Shown: positions 23,833 through 36,913, counted from the stretch's first letter. The stretch is 64,000 nucleotides of DNA from Nocardioides perillae (GCF_013409425.1 NZ_JACCAC010000001.1:2232001-2296000); one strand, 5' to 3'. Notes: generated from the letters alone by a model not told the origin. A program made the numbers and translations.

Positions 23833-25389
23833 TCACCAGGTGTCGACGGTGCGCCCGCTGCCGCGGAGCCGGCCGTCGCGCGCCGCGGCCGCGACCACCG
23901 CCGCCACCAGCCGACGGGTCTCCGCGGGGTCGACGACGTCGTCCACCTCGAAGTGACGCGCCACGTTCAGCGCCCCCGCGTGCTCCTGGGCGAGCGCGGT
24001 GAGCTCGCGCACCCGGGCCTCGCGCGCGTCCACGTCCTCGATGGTCTCGAGCTCGCGGCGCATCGAGAGCCGCACCGCCCCCTCCAGACCCATGGCGCCC
24101 AGGTGGGCGCCGGGCCAGGCCAGCGTGGCGAGCGGCTGGTGGGTGCTGCCGCCCAGCATGGCCTGGGCGCCGAGCCCGTAGCCGCGGCGCAGGACGACCC
24201 CGACCAGCGGCACGCTCAGCTGCGCGCCGGCGATCAGCAGCCGCGCCGTGTGGCGCACCAGGCCGGTGCGCTCGGCCTCGGGGCCGACCATCATCCCGGG
24301 GGTGTCGACCAGCGAGACCACCGGGAAGCCGTGGGCGTCGCACAGCTGCAGGAAGCGCGCCGCCTTGTCGCCGGCGTCGGCGGTGATCGCGCCGGCGCTG
24401 TGCCGGGTGTCGTTGGCCACGACGCCGACGGTGCGCCCCTCGAGCCGGCCCAGCGCGGTGAGGAGCTCGGGCGCGAACCCCTCGCGCAGGACCGTCACGC
24501 TGTCCTCGTCGCACAGCGTCTCCACGACCGGGAGCACGTCGTAGGAGGTGCGCTCGCCCTCCGGCACGGCGTCGCGCAGCCACGCCTGGTCCGGCGCGGT
24601 CCAGTCCGCGACGGGTCCGAGGAAGTAGCGCAGGAGCCGCCGCGCGGCGGGCACGGCCTCGTCGTGGGGGACCGCGAGGTCGACCACGCCGTTGGCGACC
24701 ATCACGTCGAGCGGCCCGACGTCGGCGGCGGCGACGTCCCCGAGGCCACCGCCCGCGATCATCGCCGGGCCGCCCATCCCGAGCGACGCCCGCTCGGTCG
24801 CGACGAGCAGGTCGGCGCAGCCCGCGACGACGGCGTTGCCGGCGAAGCAGTTGTCGGTCACGACGGCGATCCGGGGCACCCGGCCCGAGAGCCGCGCCCA
24901 CGCCGCGAAGGTCGGCACGTCGAGCGCCGAGACCAGCGGGACGTCGGTGTCACCGGGCCGCCCGCCCCCGCCCGCAGCGAAGAACACGGTGGGCAGCTCG
25001 GTGCGCTCCACCAGGTCCAGCAGCCGGTCGGTCTTGCGGTGACCGCGCATGCCCTGGGTGCCCGCCATGACGAGGTAGTCGTAGGACAGCACCGCGCAGG
25101 CGTGGCCGTCGACGGTCGCGAGGCCGCCCACGATGCCGTCGGCGACGGTGCGGTCGAGCAGGTCGTCGAGGTCACGTCGCCGCTCCTGCGCGGCCGTGAC
25201 GAAGCGGCCGTACTCCACGAAGCTGCCCTCGTCGACCAGCGCGGCGACGTCCTCGCGCGCGGTGCGGCCGCCCCGCGCGTGCAGCCGCGCCACGGCCTCC
25301 GGCCGGGCGGCGTCCTCGGTCAGCGCGCGCCGGGCGAGCAGCCGCAGCAGGTCGGCGCGGACGGGCGGGTCGGGGTTCGCGTCGCTCAC
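23833..25389 (-). CDS. Acyl-CoA carboxylase carboxyltransferase (beta) subunit
   Basis: 518 aa from GTG 25389 (GTG 25407 is an alternative). Two crotonase-fold carboxyltransferase halves are visible: SYDYLVMAGTQGMRGHRKTDRLL with FAAGGGGRPGDTD, and later GRTVGVVANDTRHSAGAITADAGDKAARFLQLCD, VSLVDTPGMMVGPEAE and GYGLGAQAMLGGS. The enzyme transfers carboxyl from biotin to acetyl-, propionyl- or related acyl-CoA, with a biotinylated alpha subunit encoded elsewhere. The Gly-rich FAAGGGGRPGDTDVP stretch is typical of the geranyl/acetone-like actinobacterial subgroup, but the substrate cannot be fixed. Confidence 0.86.
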   Translation of the reverse strand: MSDANPDPPVRADLLRLLARRALTEDAARPEAVARLHARGGRTAREDVAALVDEGSFVEYGRFVTAAQERRRDLDDLLDRTVADGIVGGLATVDGHACAVLSYDYLVMAGTQGMRGHRKTDRLLDLVERTELPTVFFAAGGGGRPGDTDVPLVSALDVPTFAAWARLSGRVPRIAVVTDNCFAGNAVVAGCADLLVATERASLGMGGPAMIAGGGLGDVAAADVGPLDVMVANGVVDLAVPHDEAVPAARRLLRYFLGPVADWTAPDQAWLRDAVPEGERTSYDVLPVVETLCDEDSVTVLREGFAPELLTALGRLEGRTVGVVANDTRHSAGAITADAGDKAARFLQLCDAHGFPVVSLVDTPGMMVGPEAERTGLVRHTARLLIAGAQLSVPLVGVVLRRGYGLGAQAMLGGSTHQPLATLAWPGAHLGAMGLEGAVRLSMRRELETIEDVDAREARVRELTALAQEHAGALNVARHFEVDDVVDPAETRRLVAAVVAAAARDGRLRGSGRTVDTW

Positions 25390-25423
25390 GGCCGGAGTCT
25401 GCCCCACCGGCTAGCCTGCGGCG

Positions 25424-26218
25424 GTGCTGCACCCGACCCTGGCCCGCCTCGACGACCTCGCCGCGCACCTGGCCCGCGACCCCGACGCGGTGGCGCTGCT
25501 CGGCCTCGGCTCGGCGGGGGTCGAGCACGACCGCTTCGACGACCACTCCGACCTCGACTTCTTCGTCGTGGTGGCGACCGAGCGGGCCAAGCGGCGGATG
25601 CTCGACGACGTGGGGTGGCTGGCGGCGTTCGGTGACGACCCGGTGTGGAGCTTCGTCAACAGCCCCGACGGCCGCAAGGCGCTCTACGCCGACGGCCTCT
25701 TCCTCGAGTACGCCGTCTTCGCCGCCGCCGAGCTGCCGGGCATCCGCTTCGCCGGCGCCCGCACGGTGTGGTCGCGTCCCAGCGCCGGGCAGGACCTCGT
25801 CGACCTCGACGACCACCTCGGGCCGCCGGGGCCCGGCCCTCTCGACACCGTTGCCTTCCACCGCGACGAGGCGCTCAGCAACCTGTACGTCGGGCTGCAC
25901 CGCGAGCTGCGCGGCGAGCGGCTGAGCGCCACCCGCTTCGTGCAGGTGCACGCGGTCGACCACTGCCTGGCCCTGCTGCGCCTCGCGCCCGACGGGGCCT
26001 GGCGCCAGCAGGACCCGTTCGAGCCGACCCGCCGGGTCGAGCGGTCGCTGCCGATCGGGGCCTTCCCGCTCGCGGCGGCCGTCGCCGGCTACGACCGCAA
26101 CGCCGACGCGGCGCAGGCGGTGCTCGACTGGTTGCGGGGCCACGACCCGGCGCCGGCCGCGGTCGCCGCCGTCACGGACCTCCTCGACCGGGCCCGCGAG
26201 GCGTCCCCGCAGGGGTGA
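25424..26218 (+). CDS. Nucleotidyltransferase-domain protein
   Basis: 264 aa from GTG 25424. The N-terminus holds a pol-beta-type nucleotidyltransferase motif (GLGSAGVEHDRFDDHSDLDFFVVV: GS-x9-D-x-D, about residues 27-50). The rest is helical with HRDEALSNLYVGLHREL and HAVDHCLALLRL. It resembles aminoglycoside/lincosamide adenylyltransferase-like proteins, but a resistance role cannot be inferred from sequence. It is divergent from the carboxylase gene, with about 35 nt between starts. Confidence 0.78.
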   Translation: MLHPTLARLDDLAAHLARDPDAVALLGLGSAGVEHDRFDDHSDLDFFVVVATERAKRRMLDDVGWLAAFGDDPVWSFVNSPDGRKALYADGLFLEYAVFAAAELPGIRFAGARTVWSRPSAGQDLVDLDDHLGPPGPGPLDTVAFHRDEALSNLYVGLHRELRGERLSATRFVQVHAVDHCLALLRLAPDGAWRQQDPFEPTRRVERSLPIGAFPLAAAVAGYDRNADAAQAVLDWLRGHDPAPAAVAAVTDLLDRAREASPQG

Positions 26219-26309
26219 GGCAGGCCGGTTCGGCCGCGCGCGGCGCGCGGTCGACCTACCGTGGTGGGGACCCCGGCACCGGGTCGCGAGGCCCCGCTCG
26301 GGACGGCCG

Positions 26310-26331
26310 ACAATTACAGCGTTGTAGTTGT
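26310..26331. promoter_or_regulatory. AT-rich imperfect palindrome upstream of the EEP-PLD gene
   Basis: Half-sites ACAATTACA (26310-26318) and TGTAGTTGT (26323-26331), 4 nt apart, are symmetric at 18 of 22 positions. It lies about 75 nt before the GTG start. It is strikingly AT-rich for this genome. The CG-centred symmetry is what LacI-family and some other repressors prefer, so an operator is likely; the cognate regulator is not in the window. Confidence 0.5.
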
Positions 26332-26403
26332 GGCGAACGAGTTGTGCGGTGCTCGTGGGGCTGGTGTGATGCGTGGGTCCTGAGCGAGACCAGAGGAGCC
26401 ACC

Positions 26404-28386
26404 GTGTCCGTCCCCCCCGCTGCGCGCCCCTCCCGGGCCACCTCCCGGGCGCCCCGCGCGACGCTGGGCCGGGCTCTCCGCCGCGGCCTCCGCCGCGGTC
26501 TCGCCGCCGGCGCGGTGACCGCCGTCGCCGCCGGCCTGCTCGCCGGGGTCGGCCCGCTCGCCGGCGCCCCGACGGCCCTCCCGGACCCGTCTGCCCCCTC
26601 GGCCCGGACCGACCGGCTCGTGCCGGTCGCGGCCGCGGCGCCGAGCCCGCCCTTCCGCACCTTCTCGCTCAACGTGGCCTTCCCGATGGGCGTGGCCAAG
26701 GCCCGCGCCGACATGCGCAAGGCGATGAACCGGCTCGGGGCCGCCGCCGGCGGCTTCCAGGAGATGTCGGACGCCGAGGACCGCCAGGCGCTCATCGAGC
26801 TGTGCCAGGAGCTCGACTGGGGCTGGTACATGCCGGTCGGCCAGGGCGTGACGATCCCCGTCGTCTTCGACCGCAGCCGCTTCCGCCTCATCGAGGGCCG
26901 CAGCACCAAGGTGCACGACGCGGTGGGCAAGAACGCCCCCAGCCGGTGGATCAACACGGTGCGCTTGCGCGAGACCGCGACCGGCAAGGTCTTCGGCGTC
27001 ATCAACACGCACACGATCGCGCAGGCGTCCCGCGACGCCCAGGCCAGCAACCCCGAGCGCATCCCCTACCTGCGCCAGCACCTCGCGATGCTGCGCGTGG
27101 AGATCCAGGACCTCTTCGCGACCACCGAGCACACCGTCGCCATGGGCGACTGGAACGTCAACTACCTCGCCGACCGTCGACGCCAGGTCGCGGGCCTGCC
27201 CACCCGGGCGCTCGGCGACCTCGTCAACTTCGACATGCCGCTGGTCGGCTCCCGCGGCACCCGGTCGCTGCTCGACTACATCGTCAGCCTCAAGCGCGGC
27301 AGCGGCATCTCCCGGGTCGACACCCGGATCGTCCGCGGCTTCAACTCCGACCACGACGCCGTCGTCGCGACCTACGCCCCGGTCGACGTGCTCGCCGCGG
27401 GCCCGCTCCTCACGCGGCCTCAGGGCGGTGTCCACGACCGCCGCTCGGTGCCCGAGAAGTGGGTGCGGGCGATCGGTGGCGCCGAGCCGGGCGCTGTGCT
27501 GAGCGTCGCCACCCCGCGCCTGGAGGACGCCGGCGTCGTCACCGCGCTGCTCGCGGCCCACGCCCGGGGCGTGGCGGTGCGCGTGCTGCTCGACGGCGGC
27601 GCCCGCACGGAGCGCGAGCAGCTGCTGCTCGGCGCGCTCGGGGAGGACCCCGCCGCCGCGTCCTGGCTGCGTGCCGCGGTCACCGACGGCCCGGCCAGCC
27701 GCCTCAGCTTCCTGCTCGCCGACCGCACCGGCGGCACCACCGCGCTGGCGATCACCGGCTCCACCGCCCTCGACGGCACCGTCACCACGACGCTGGCCGA
27801 CGCCCTCCTGACCTCCACCGACGGCCTGTACGCCGCGCTGCTCGCGGCCTTCGACCGGCTCGCGGTCGGCGGAGCCCCGGCCTCGCCGGCCACGCCCGTC
27901 TTCGCGGGCGGCGGCTACCAGCTCACCACTTTCCCGGTGGCCGGGGGCGACCCGGTCCTCGACGCGCTCGCACCGGTGAAGTGCCGGCGCGCGACGGGCG
28001 CGCGCAACCGCGACGGCCGCACCCAGGTGCGCGTCTCGGTCAACGGCTTCAGCGGTCGCCGCGGCGCCGCGATCGCCGAGCGCCTCGCGGGCAAGGCACG
28101 CCTCGGCTGCGACGTGCGGGTCATCGCCGGGCCCTGGACCGGCCGCGGCGTCGAGCGCACCCTGCACAAGGCGGGTGTGCGGGTGCTGCGGGCGCCGACC
28201 ACGCAGACGTTGCTGCTCGTGGACGGCCGCTACGGCCGGCACGCCGACCGGCAGCTCACCTGGACCGGCTCGGCGCACTGGGGCGACAGCGGGCTGACCG
28301 CCCCCGCCCACACGCTGCGCGTGGTCGGCGAGGAGACGCTGCTGGCCTACCGCGCGCAGTTCGACGGCCGCTGGGCCCGCGGCTGA
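26404..28386 (+). CDS. Secreted endonuclease/exonuclease/phosphatase (EEP) domain fused to degenerate PLD-like repeats
   Basis: 660 aa from GTG 26404, with GAGGAGCC upstream. An Arg-rich N-terminus and hydrophobic AVTAVAAGLLAGVGPLAG form a signal peptide. Residues ~75-330 are an EEP (DNase I-like) domain: FRTFSLNV, FQEMSD (metal Glu), VINTHT, MGDWNVNY and NSDHDAVVATY (catalytic Asp-His). The C-terminal ~300 residues look like two PLD halves, but the H-x-K positions read RLSFLLADR and TQTLLLVDG. The phosphohydrolase residues are therefore missing while the scaffold with GSTALDGT and WTGSAHWGD remains. The PLD part may now bind substrate or surface. Confidence 0.8.
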   Translation: MSVPPAARPSRATSRAPRATLGRALRRGLRRGLAAGAVTAVAAGLLAGVGPLAGAPTALPDPSAPSARTDRLVPVAAAAPSPPFRTFSLNVAFPMGVAKARADMRKAMNRLGAAAGGFQEMSDAEDRQALIELCQELDWGWYMPVGQGVTIPVVFDRSRFRLIEGRSTKVHDAVGKNAPSRWINTVRLRETATGKVFGVINTHTIAQASRDAQASNPERIPYLRQHLAMLRVEIQDLFATTEHTVAMGDWNVNYLADRRRQVAGLPTRALGDLVNFDMPLVGSRGTRSLLDYIVSLKRGSGISRVDTRIVRGFNSDHDAVVATYAPVDVLAAGPLLTRPQGGVHDRRSVPEKWVRAIGGAEPGAVLSVATPRLEDAGVVTALLAAHARGVAVRVLLDGGARTEREQLLLGALGEDPAAASWLRAAVTDGPASRLSFLLADRTGGTTALAITGSTALDGTVTTTLADALLTSTDGLYAALLAAFDRLAVGGAPASPATPVFAGGGYQLTTFPVAGGDPVLDALAPVKCRRATGARNRDGRTQVRVSVNGFSGRRGAAIAERLAGKARLGCDVRVIAGPWTGRGVERTLHKAGVRVLRAPTTQTLLLVDGRYGRHADRQLTWTGSAHWGDSGLTAPAHTLRVVGEETLLAYRAQFDGRWARG

Positions 28387-28408
28387 GCCGACCGCTCAGC
28401 CGGAGGGG

Positions 28409-29149
28409 TCACCAGCCGCGGGCGCGCCACTCCGCGAGGTGGGGGCGCTGCTCGCCGAGGCGGCCGTCACCGCCGTGGCCGGGGTAGAACCAGGTGTCGT
28501 CCGGCAGCGTGCCGAAGACCTTCGCCTCGACGTCGCCGATGAGCTGCGTGAAGGCCTCGGCGTCGCCGAAGGTCGCGCCCACCCCACCGGGGAAGAGCGT
28601 GTCGCCGGTGAACAGGTGCGGGTGCCCCTCCGGGTCGTGGTGCACCAGCGCGACCGACCCGGGCGTGTGGCCCGCGATCGCGATGACCGACAGCGTCGCC
28701 TCGCCCACCTGGACGGTGTCGCCCTGCTCGAGCCGGCGGGTGACGGGCACCCCGGTCTGCTCGGTGACGGCGTCGGCGTCGGGTGCGCCGACGAGCACCT
28801 CCGCGCCGGTCGCGGCGACGACGTCGGCCAGGGCGCGGTGGTGGTCCCAGTGCTGGTGGGTGGTGACCACGGCCGTCAGCCCGTCGTCGCCGATCAGCGG
28901 CAGCAGGGTCTCGGGCTCGGCGGCGGCGTCGACGAGCACCTGGGTGCCGGTCGCCGCGCACCGCAGCAGGTAGCAGTTGTTCGACATCTCGGGGTCGACC
29001 GCGACCTTGGTCACGCTCAGCTGCGCCAGGGTGCGGGTCTGCGCCGGCCCGCCGGGCCGCACGTCCCCGTCGTACGACCCGGCGGGCGCTCCGCCCCCGC
29101 CCTGCTGACCGGTCTGCTGGCTCGTCCCTCGGCTGCTGTCGTCGCTCAT
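28409..29149 (-). CDS. MBL-fold metallo-hydrolase (glyoxalase II-like)
   Basis: 246 aa from ATG 29149. After a disordered Ser/Gly/Gln-rich N-terminus (SRGTSQQTGQQGGGGAPAG), the metallo-beta-lactamase fold shows SNNCYLLRC, the zinc motif TTHQHWDHH (HxHxDH), IAGHTPGSVALVHH, LFTGDTLFPGGVG and FYPGHGGDG. It is similar to hydroxyacylglutathione hydrolase-like thioesterases; in mycothiol-using actinobacteria the substrate could be an S-mycothiol conjugate, but this is inference. Its start lies about 180 nt from uvrA, with the SOS box in between. Confidence 0.86.
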   Translation of the reverse strand: MSDDSSRGTSQQTGQQGGGGAPAGSYDGDVRPGGPAQTRTLAQLSVTKVAVDPEMSNNCYLLRCAATGTQVLVDAAAEPETLLPLIGDDGLTAVVTTHQHWDHHRALADVVAATGAEVLVGAPDADAVTEQTGVPVTRRLEQGDTVQVGEATLSVIAIAGHTPGSVALVHHDPEGHPHLFTGDTLFPGGVGATFGDAEAFTQLIGDVEAKVFGTLPDDTWFYPGHGGDGRLGEQRPHLAEWRARGW

Positions 29150-29268
29150 GGCCGCCAGCCTAGGACCGCCCCGGCGGAGGGTCGGCTGGGTTGTGCCCGC
29201 GTGCCACGCTGGGCGGGGTCGGGTCCTCCCCGTGCGTGCGCGCCGACTTGCGTCGCGTGCCCCGATCA

Positions 29269-29282
29269 CGAACACTTGTTCG
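29269..29282. promoter_or_regulatory. LexA (SOS) box of uvrA
   Basis: CGAACACTTGTTCG is a perfect dyad of GAAC/GTTC half-sites with a 4-nt centre, followed by A. It matches the actinobacterial LexA box consensus (TCGAAC-N4-GTTCGA) in all but the first base. It lies 47 nt before the uvrA GTG start, so LexA repression and DNA-damage induction of uvrA are expected. Confidence 0.87.
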
Positions 29283-29328
29283 ACCCGCCGGGCCTCGCCG
29301 CCCGGGGCACACCTCTCCCAGGAGCACC

Positions 29329-32439
<3,111 letters not shown>

Positions 32440-32488
32440 CGACGCGGTCCACCCGGTGGGGTGGGAGGCCCTGGCTACGCTCACCGGC

Positions 32489-32965
32489 ATGACGCACGAC
32501 GACCGACCGGCCCCGCGGGCCGCCTGCCTCTCCCGCCGCCACGCCCTCGGCGGCGCCGCCCTCGCCGGCCTCGGCGTGCCGGTGCTCGCCGCCTGCGCCG
32601 GCGACGGCGGCGCGACCTCGGCCGGCAGCGGCGCCGGGAGCGGATCGGGCAGCGGCTCCGGCGGCAGCGGCTCCGGCATGACCGGGGCGCTCACCTCGAC
32701 CGCCGACGTCCCGGAGGGCAGCGGGGTGATCTTCGCCGACCAGGGCGTGGTCGTGACCCAGCCGACGGCTGGGGAGTTCAAGGCCTTCTCCACCACCTGC
32801 ACCCACCAGGGCTGCGACGTCACCGACGTCACCGACACGATCGTGTGCCCGTGCCACAGCAGCACCTTCGCGCTCGCCGACGGCGCCCCGCTGGGCGGCC
32901 CGGCCACCGACCCGCTGGAGGAGATCGCGATCACCGTCGAGGGTGACCAGATCGTCCTCGGCTAG
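32489..32965 (+). CDS. Rieske 2Fe-2S lipoprotein
   Basis: 158 aa from ATG 32489. The N-terminus has a Tat-like [21 protein letters not shown], ending in a lipobox (LAAC, cleavage before Cys). The next ~25 residues are a Gly/Ser linker ([18 protein letters not shown]). The Rieske domain binds the 2Fe-2S cluster through CTHQGC and CPCHSSTF (two Cys, two His). Folding before Tat export with lipid anchoring on the outer face of the membrane is expected. Its electron partner is unknown. It is inserted between uvrA and uvrC, a placement I recall in some other actinobacteria. Confidence 0.88.
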   Translation: MTHDDRPAPRAACLSRRHALGGAALAGLGVPVLAACAGDGGATSAGSGAGSGSGSGSGGSGSGMTGALTSTADVPEGSGVIFADQGVVVTQPTAGEFKAFSTTCTHQGCDVTDVTDTIVCPCHSSTFALADGAPLGGPATDPLEEIAITVEGDQIVLG

Positions 32966-33015
32966 GGGCCTCCCGCGGGCCGGGAGCGTCGGCGGCGGAC
33001 CGTAGGCTGGGAGGC

Positions 33016-35025
33016 GTGGCCGCCCCGTCGTCGTACCGCCCCCGACCGGGGTCGATCCCCACCGAGCCCGGGGTCTACCGCTTCCGCGACGCGCGCGGCC
33101 GCGTGATCTACGTCGGCAAGGCCAAGAACCTCCGCGCCCGCCTCTCGTCCTACTTCCAGGACGTCGGTGGGCTGCACCCCCGCACCGCCACGATGGTGAC
33201 GACCGCCGCCGGCGTCGACTGGACCGTCGTCGGCACCGAGGTCGAGGCGCTGCAGCTGGAGTACTCCTGGATCAAGGAGTTCGACCCGCGGTTCAACGTG
33301 AAGTACCGCGACGACAAGTCCTACCCCTGGCTCGCGGTCACCGTCAGCGACGAGTTCCCCCGGGTGATGGTGGGCCGCGGAGCCAAGCGCAAGGGCACCC
33401 GCTACTTCGGTCCCTACAGCCACGCGTGGGCCATCCGCGAGACCGTCGACACGCTGCTGCGGGTCTTCCCGATGCGCTCGTGCAGCAACGGCGTCTTCAA
33501 GCGGTCGGCGCAGGTCGGGCGCCCCTGCCTGCTCGGCTACATCGACAAGTGCTCGGCCCCCTGCGTCGGCAACGTCTCGCCCGAGGAGCACCGGGCGATC
33601 GTCGACGACTTCTGCGACTTCGTGGGCGGGCAGACCACGGCGTTCGTGCGGCGCATCGAGAAGGAGATGTACGCCGCCTCCGACGCGATGGAGTTCGAGC
33701 GCGCGGCGCGCCTGCGCGACGACCTCGGCGCGCTCAACCGGGCGCTGGAGAAGCAGGCGGTGGTGCTGGGTGACGGCACCGACGCCGACGTGGTGGCCCT
33801 CGCCGAGGACCCCCTCGAGGTGGCCGTGCAGATCTTCTACGTGCGCGGCGGCCGCATCCGCGGCCAGCGCGGCTGGGTCGCCGACCGCGTCGACGAGGGC
33901 GGCTCCGACAAGCTCGTCGAGGACTTCCTGCTCCAGCTCTACGCCGGCGAGGAGGGCGACGCGGTGCCGCGCGAGATCCTGGTGCCGGTGCTGCCGCCCG
34001 ACCTCGAGACCCTGGAGGAGCTGCTGACCGAGCGGCGGGGCGCCCGGGTGCGCATCCGGGTCCCGCAGCGCGGCGACAAGCGCGCGCTGCAGGAGACGGT
34101 CGCGGCCAACGCCGCGCAGGCCCTGGCGCTGCACAAGACCAAGCGCGCCAGCGACCTCACCACCCGCAACCGCGCGCTCGAGGAGATCCAGCAGGCGCTC
34201 ACCCTCGACGAGGTGCCGCTGCGCATCGAGTGCTACGACGTGTCCAACCTGCAGGGCACCGAGGTCGTCGCCTCGATGGTGGTCTTCGAGGACGGCCTGG
34301 CCCGCAAGGGCGAGTACCGCCGCTTCGTCATCCGCGGCGTCGACGGGCAGAACGACGTGGCGTCGATGCACGAGGTGATCACCCGGCGCTTCCGCCGGCT
34401 GCTCGACGAGCAGGCCAGCAGCGTCCCCGCGTCCGACCTGCCCGACGGCGAGCTCAGCGGGCCGGTGCTGGTCGACCCCGAGACCGGCAAGCCGCGCAAG
34501 TTCGCCTACGCGCCCGGTCTGGTCGTGGTCGACGGCGGCCCGCCGCAGGTGGCCGCCGCCCAGCAGGCCCTGCTCGAGCTCGGCATCACCGACGTCCCGG
34601 TCTGCGGGCTGGCCAAGCGCCTCGAGGAGGTGTGGCTGCCCGACGACGACGACCCGGTGATCCTGCCGCGCTCCAGCGAGGGGCTCTACCTCCTGCAGCG
34701 CATCCGCGACGAGGCGCACCGCTTCGCCATCAACCACCACCGCAGCCGGCGCTCGAAGTCGATGGTCGAGAGTGCCCTCGACGACGTCCCGGGCCTCGGC
34801 GAGGTGCGCCGCCGCACCCTGCTCAAGCACTTCGGGTCGCTGAAGAAGCTGCGGGAGGCCGACGTCGAGCAGATCGCGCAGGTCCCGGGCATCGGCCCGC
34901 GCACGGCCGAGGCCATCAAGGGTGCCGTCGACGCCGTGCCGGCCCGGCGCGGCGCCGGCTCCCCGGCCGGTGCCGAGGCACCGCTGCGGGTCAACACCGC
35001 CACCGGCGAGATCGAGGAGGACTGA
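33016..35025 (+). CDS. uvrC: Excinuclease ABC subunit UvrC
   Basis: 669 aa from GTG 33016. UvrC makes both incisions around the lesion in the UvrB-DNA complex. Domains in order are: GIY-YIG nuclease ([20 protein letters not shown], ~residues 15-35), UVR motif ([20 protein letters not shown], ~225), RNase H-like C-terminal nuclease ([35 protein letters not shown]) and two helix-hairpin-helix motifs ([32 protein letters not shown]). Its TGA overlaps the rapZ ATG by one base, so it heads the rapZ-yvcK-whiA operon. Confidence 0.97.
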   Translation: MAAPSSYRPRPGSIPTEPGVYRFRDARGRVIYVGKAKNLRARLSSYFQDVGGLHPRTATMVTTAAGVDWTVVGTEVEALQLEYSWIKEFDPRFNVKYRDDKSYPWLAVTVSDEFPRVMVGRGAKRKGTRYFGPYSHAWAIRETVDTLLRVFPMRSCSNGVFKRSAQVGRPCLLGYIDKCSAPCVGNVSPEEHRAIVDDFCDFVGGQTTAFVRRIEKEMYAASDAMEFERAARLRDDLGALNRALEKQAVVLGDGTDADVVALAEDPLEVAVQIFYVRGGRIRGQRGWVADRVDEGGSDKLVEDFLLQLYAGEEGDAVPREILVPVLPPDLETLEELLTERRGARVRIRVPQRGDKRALQETVAANAAQALALHKTKRASDLTTRNRALEEIQQALTLDEVPLRIECYDVSNLQGTEVVASMVVFEDGLARKGEYRRFVIRGVDGQNDVASMHEVITRRFRRLLDEQASSVPASDLPDGELSGPVLVDPETGKPRKFAYAPGLVVVDGGPPQVAAAQQALLELGITDVPVCGLAKRLEEVWLPDDDDPVILPRSSEGLYLLQRIRDEAHRFAINHHRSRRSKSMVESALDDVPGLGEVRRRTLLKHFGSLKKLREADVEQIAQVPGIGPRTAEAIKGAVDAVPARRGAGSPAGAEAPLRVNTATGEIEED

Positions 35026-35909
35026 TGCACCCGCCCGACGACGACGTCGCCCGCCGGGGCGAGCTCGTGGTGGTGACCGGCATGACCGGCGCCGGCCGCA
35101 GCACCGCCGCGAAGGAGCTCGAGGACCTCGGCTACTTCGTGGTCGACAACCTCCCGCCCTCCCTCGTGCGCGACGTGGTCGCCCTCGTCGACGACAGCCG
35201 CGGCGTGCAGCAGCCCGTCGCGGTCGTGGTCGACGTGCGGTCGGGGTCGTTCTTCGAGACTCTCGAGGGCCACCTCGCCCAGGGCGCCACGGGCCGCCGC
35301 ACGACGCTGCTCTTCCTCGAGGCCCGCGACGACGTGCTGGTCCGCCGCCAGGAGGCCGCGCGCCGACCGCACCCGCTGCAGGCCGGCGGCCGGCTCCTCG
35401 ACGGCCTGGCCCGCGAGCGGGTCGCGCTGGCCTCGCTGCGCGCCACGGCCGACGTGGTCATCGACACCAGCGGCCTCAACGTCCACCAGCTCACCGACCG
35501 CGTGGCCGAGGCCTTCGGCAGCGACGACGCCACCCGGCTCAAGGTCTCCGTGGTCTCCTTCGGCTTCAAGTACGGCATCCCCGTCGACGCCGACCTGGTC
35601 GCCGACATGCGCTTCCTCCCCAACCCCCACTGGGTGCCCGACCTGCGCCACCAGACCGGTCGCGACCCCGACGTCGCGGCCTACGTCAAGGGCCGGCCCG
35701 GCGCCGAGGAGTTCCTCGAGCAGTACGTCCCGGTGCTCGAGACCATCGCCGCGGGCTACCTCACCGAGGGCAAGCGCTTCATGACCGTGGCGCTCGGCTG
35801 CACCGGCGGCAAGCACCGCAGCGTCGCGATGACCGAGGAGGTCACCGCCCGGCTGACCGCCCGGGGATACGACGCCCGCGCCGTGCACCGGGACCTCGGG
35901 CGTGAGTGA
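35025..35909 (+). CDS. rapZ: RNase adapter / nucleotide-binding protein RapZ (YvcJ)
   Basis: 294 aa from ATG 35025 (TGATG overlap with uvrC). A P-loop (VVTGMTGAGRSTAAKELEDLG) precedes the family's GYFVVDNLPPSLV. Later come SFGFKYGIPVDADLVADMRFLPNP and the C-terminal CTGGKHRSV signature. RapZ homologues bind GTP/ATP and UDP-sugar-like signals; in E. coli the protein guides RNase E to GlmZ, while in actinobacteria the role is not settled. The gene's 3' end overlaps yvcK by 8 nt. Conserved order rapZ-yvcK-whiA supports a link to cell-envelope precursor control and division. Confidence 0.95.
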   Translation: MHPPDDDVARRGELVVVTGMTGAGRSTAAKELEDLGYFVVDNLPPSLVRDVVALVDDSRGVQQPVAVVVDVRSGSFFETLEGHLAQGATGRRTTLLFLEARDDVLVRRQEAARRPHPLQAGGRLLDGLARERVALASLRATADVVIDTSGLNVHQLTDRVAEAFGSDDATRLKVSVVSFGFKYGIPVDADLVADMRFLPNPHWVPDLRHQTGRDPDVAAYVKGRPGAEEFLEQYVPVLETIAAGYLTEGKRFMTVALGCTGGKHRSVAMTEEVTARLTARGYDARAVHRDLGRE

Positions 35910-36891
35910 CGCCGGCCTCGCGGACCTGCGGGTGGTCGCCCTCGGCGGGGGGCACGGCCTGCACGCGTCGCTGGCCGCCCTGCGGCGCGTCGTCGCACTG
36001 CCGACGGCGGTCGTCACCGTCGCCGACGACGGCGGCTCGTCGGGCCGGCTGCGCACCGAGCTCGGGGTGCTGCCGCCCGGCGACCTGCGGATGGCGCTCG
36101 CGGCGCTGTGCGGCGACGACGACTGGGGGCGCACCTGGTCGCGGCTGCTGCAGCACCGCTTCGGCGGCGACGGCGAGCTCGCCGGCCACGTCGTCGGCAA
36201 CCTCCTCATCGCAGGACTGTGGGACGTGCTCGACGACCAGGTGGAGGCGCTCGACTGGGTCGCCCGGCTGCTCGGTGCCCGCGGCCGGGTGCTGCCGATG
36301 GCCTCGACCCCGGTCACGATGACCGCGCAGGTGCGCGGGCTCGACCCCGCCGACCCGGCGCGGGTGGGGGAGGTGCGCGGCCAGGTCGCCGTCGCCACCA
36401 CGGAGGGCCGGATCGTCTCGGTGGCGCTCGACCCCGAGCAACCCGCGCCCTGCCCGCAGGCGGTCACCGCGGTCGGCGAGGCCGACTGGGTCGTGCTGGG
36501 CCCCGGCAGCTGGTACACCTCGGTGCTGCCGCACCTGCTGGTGCCGCCGCTGCGCGAGGCGGTCGTGCGCGGACCCGCGCGGGTGCTGGTGGTGCTCAAC
36601 CTCGAGGACCAGCCTGGGGAGACCGCCGGCTACGGACCCGAGGACCACCTCGCCGCCCTCGTCGCGCTGGCGCCCGAGCTGCGCGTCGACACCGTCCTGG
36701 CCGACCCCGCCGCGGTCGGCGACCCCGCCCCGCTCGAGCGGGCCGCAGCCGCCCTCGGCGCCCGCCTCGTGCTGGCCGAGGTGGCCGAGGCCCCCGGGGT
36801 CGCGCGGCACGACCCACAGCGCCTCGCCGCTGCGTACTCGCGGGTGCTGGGCACCCCGGCGCCGTCCGCGGGCCCCGCTGCGGGTCGTTGA
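35902..36891 (+). CDS. yvcK: Gluconeogenesis factor / UDP-GlcNAc-binding protein YvcK (CuvA)
   Basis: 329 aa from GTG 35902. The N-terminal [18 protein letters not shown] and [28 protein letters not shown] signatures identify the CofD-like/YvcK family. A substrate-binding [12 protein letters not shown] and [17 protein letters not shown] follow. Family members bind UDP-GlcNAc and influence peptidoglycan synthesis and carbon metabolism (CuvA in mycobacteria localises to growth poles). It sits in the conserved rapZ-yvcK-whiA operon, 22 nt before whiA. Confidence 0.94.
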   Translation: MSDAGLADLRVVALGGGHGLHASLAALRRVVALPTAVVTVADDGGSSGRLRTELGVLPPGDLRMALAALCGDDDWGRTWSRLLQHRFGGDGELAGHVVGNLLIAGLWDVLDDQVEALDWVARLLGARGRVLPMASTPVTMTAQVRGLDPADPARVGEVRGQVAVATTEGRIVSVALDPEQPAPCPQAVTAVGEADWVVLGPGSWYTSVLPHLLVPPLREAVVRGPARVLVVLNLEDQPGETAGYGPEDHLAALVALAPELRVDTVLADPAAVGDPAPLERAAAALGARLVLAEVAEAPGVARHDPQRLAAAYSRVLGTPAPSAGPAAGR

Positions 36892-36913
36892 CCGTCGTGG
36901 GAGGATCTGCGCC

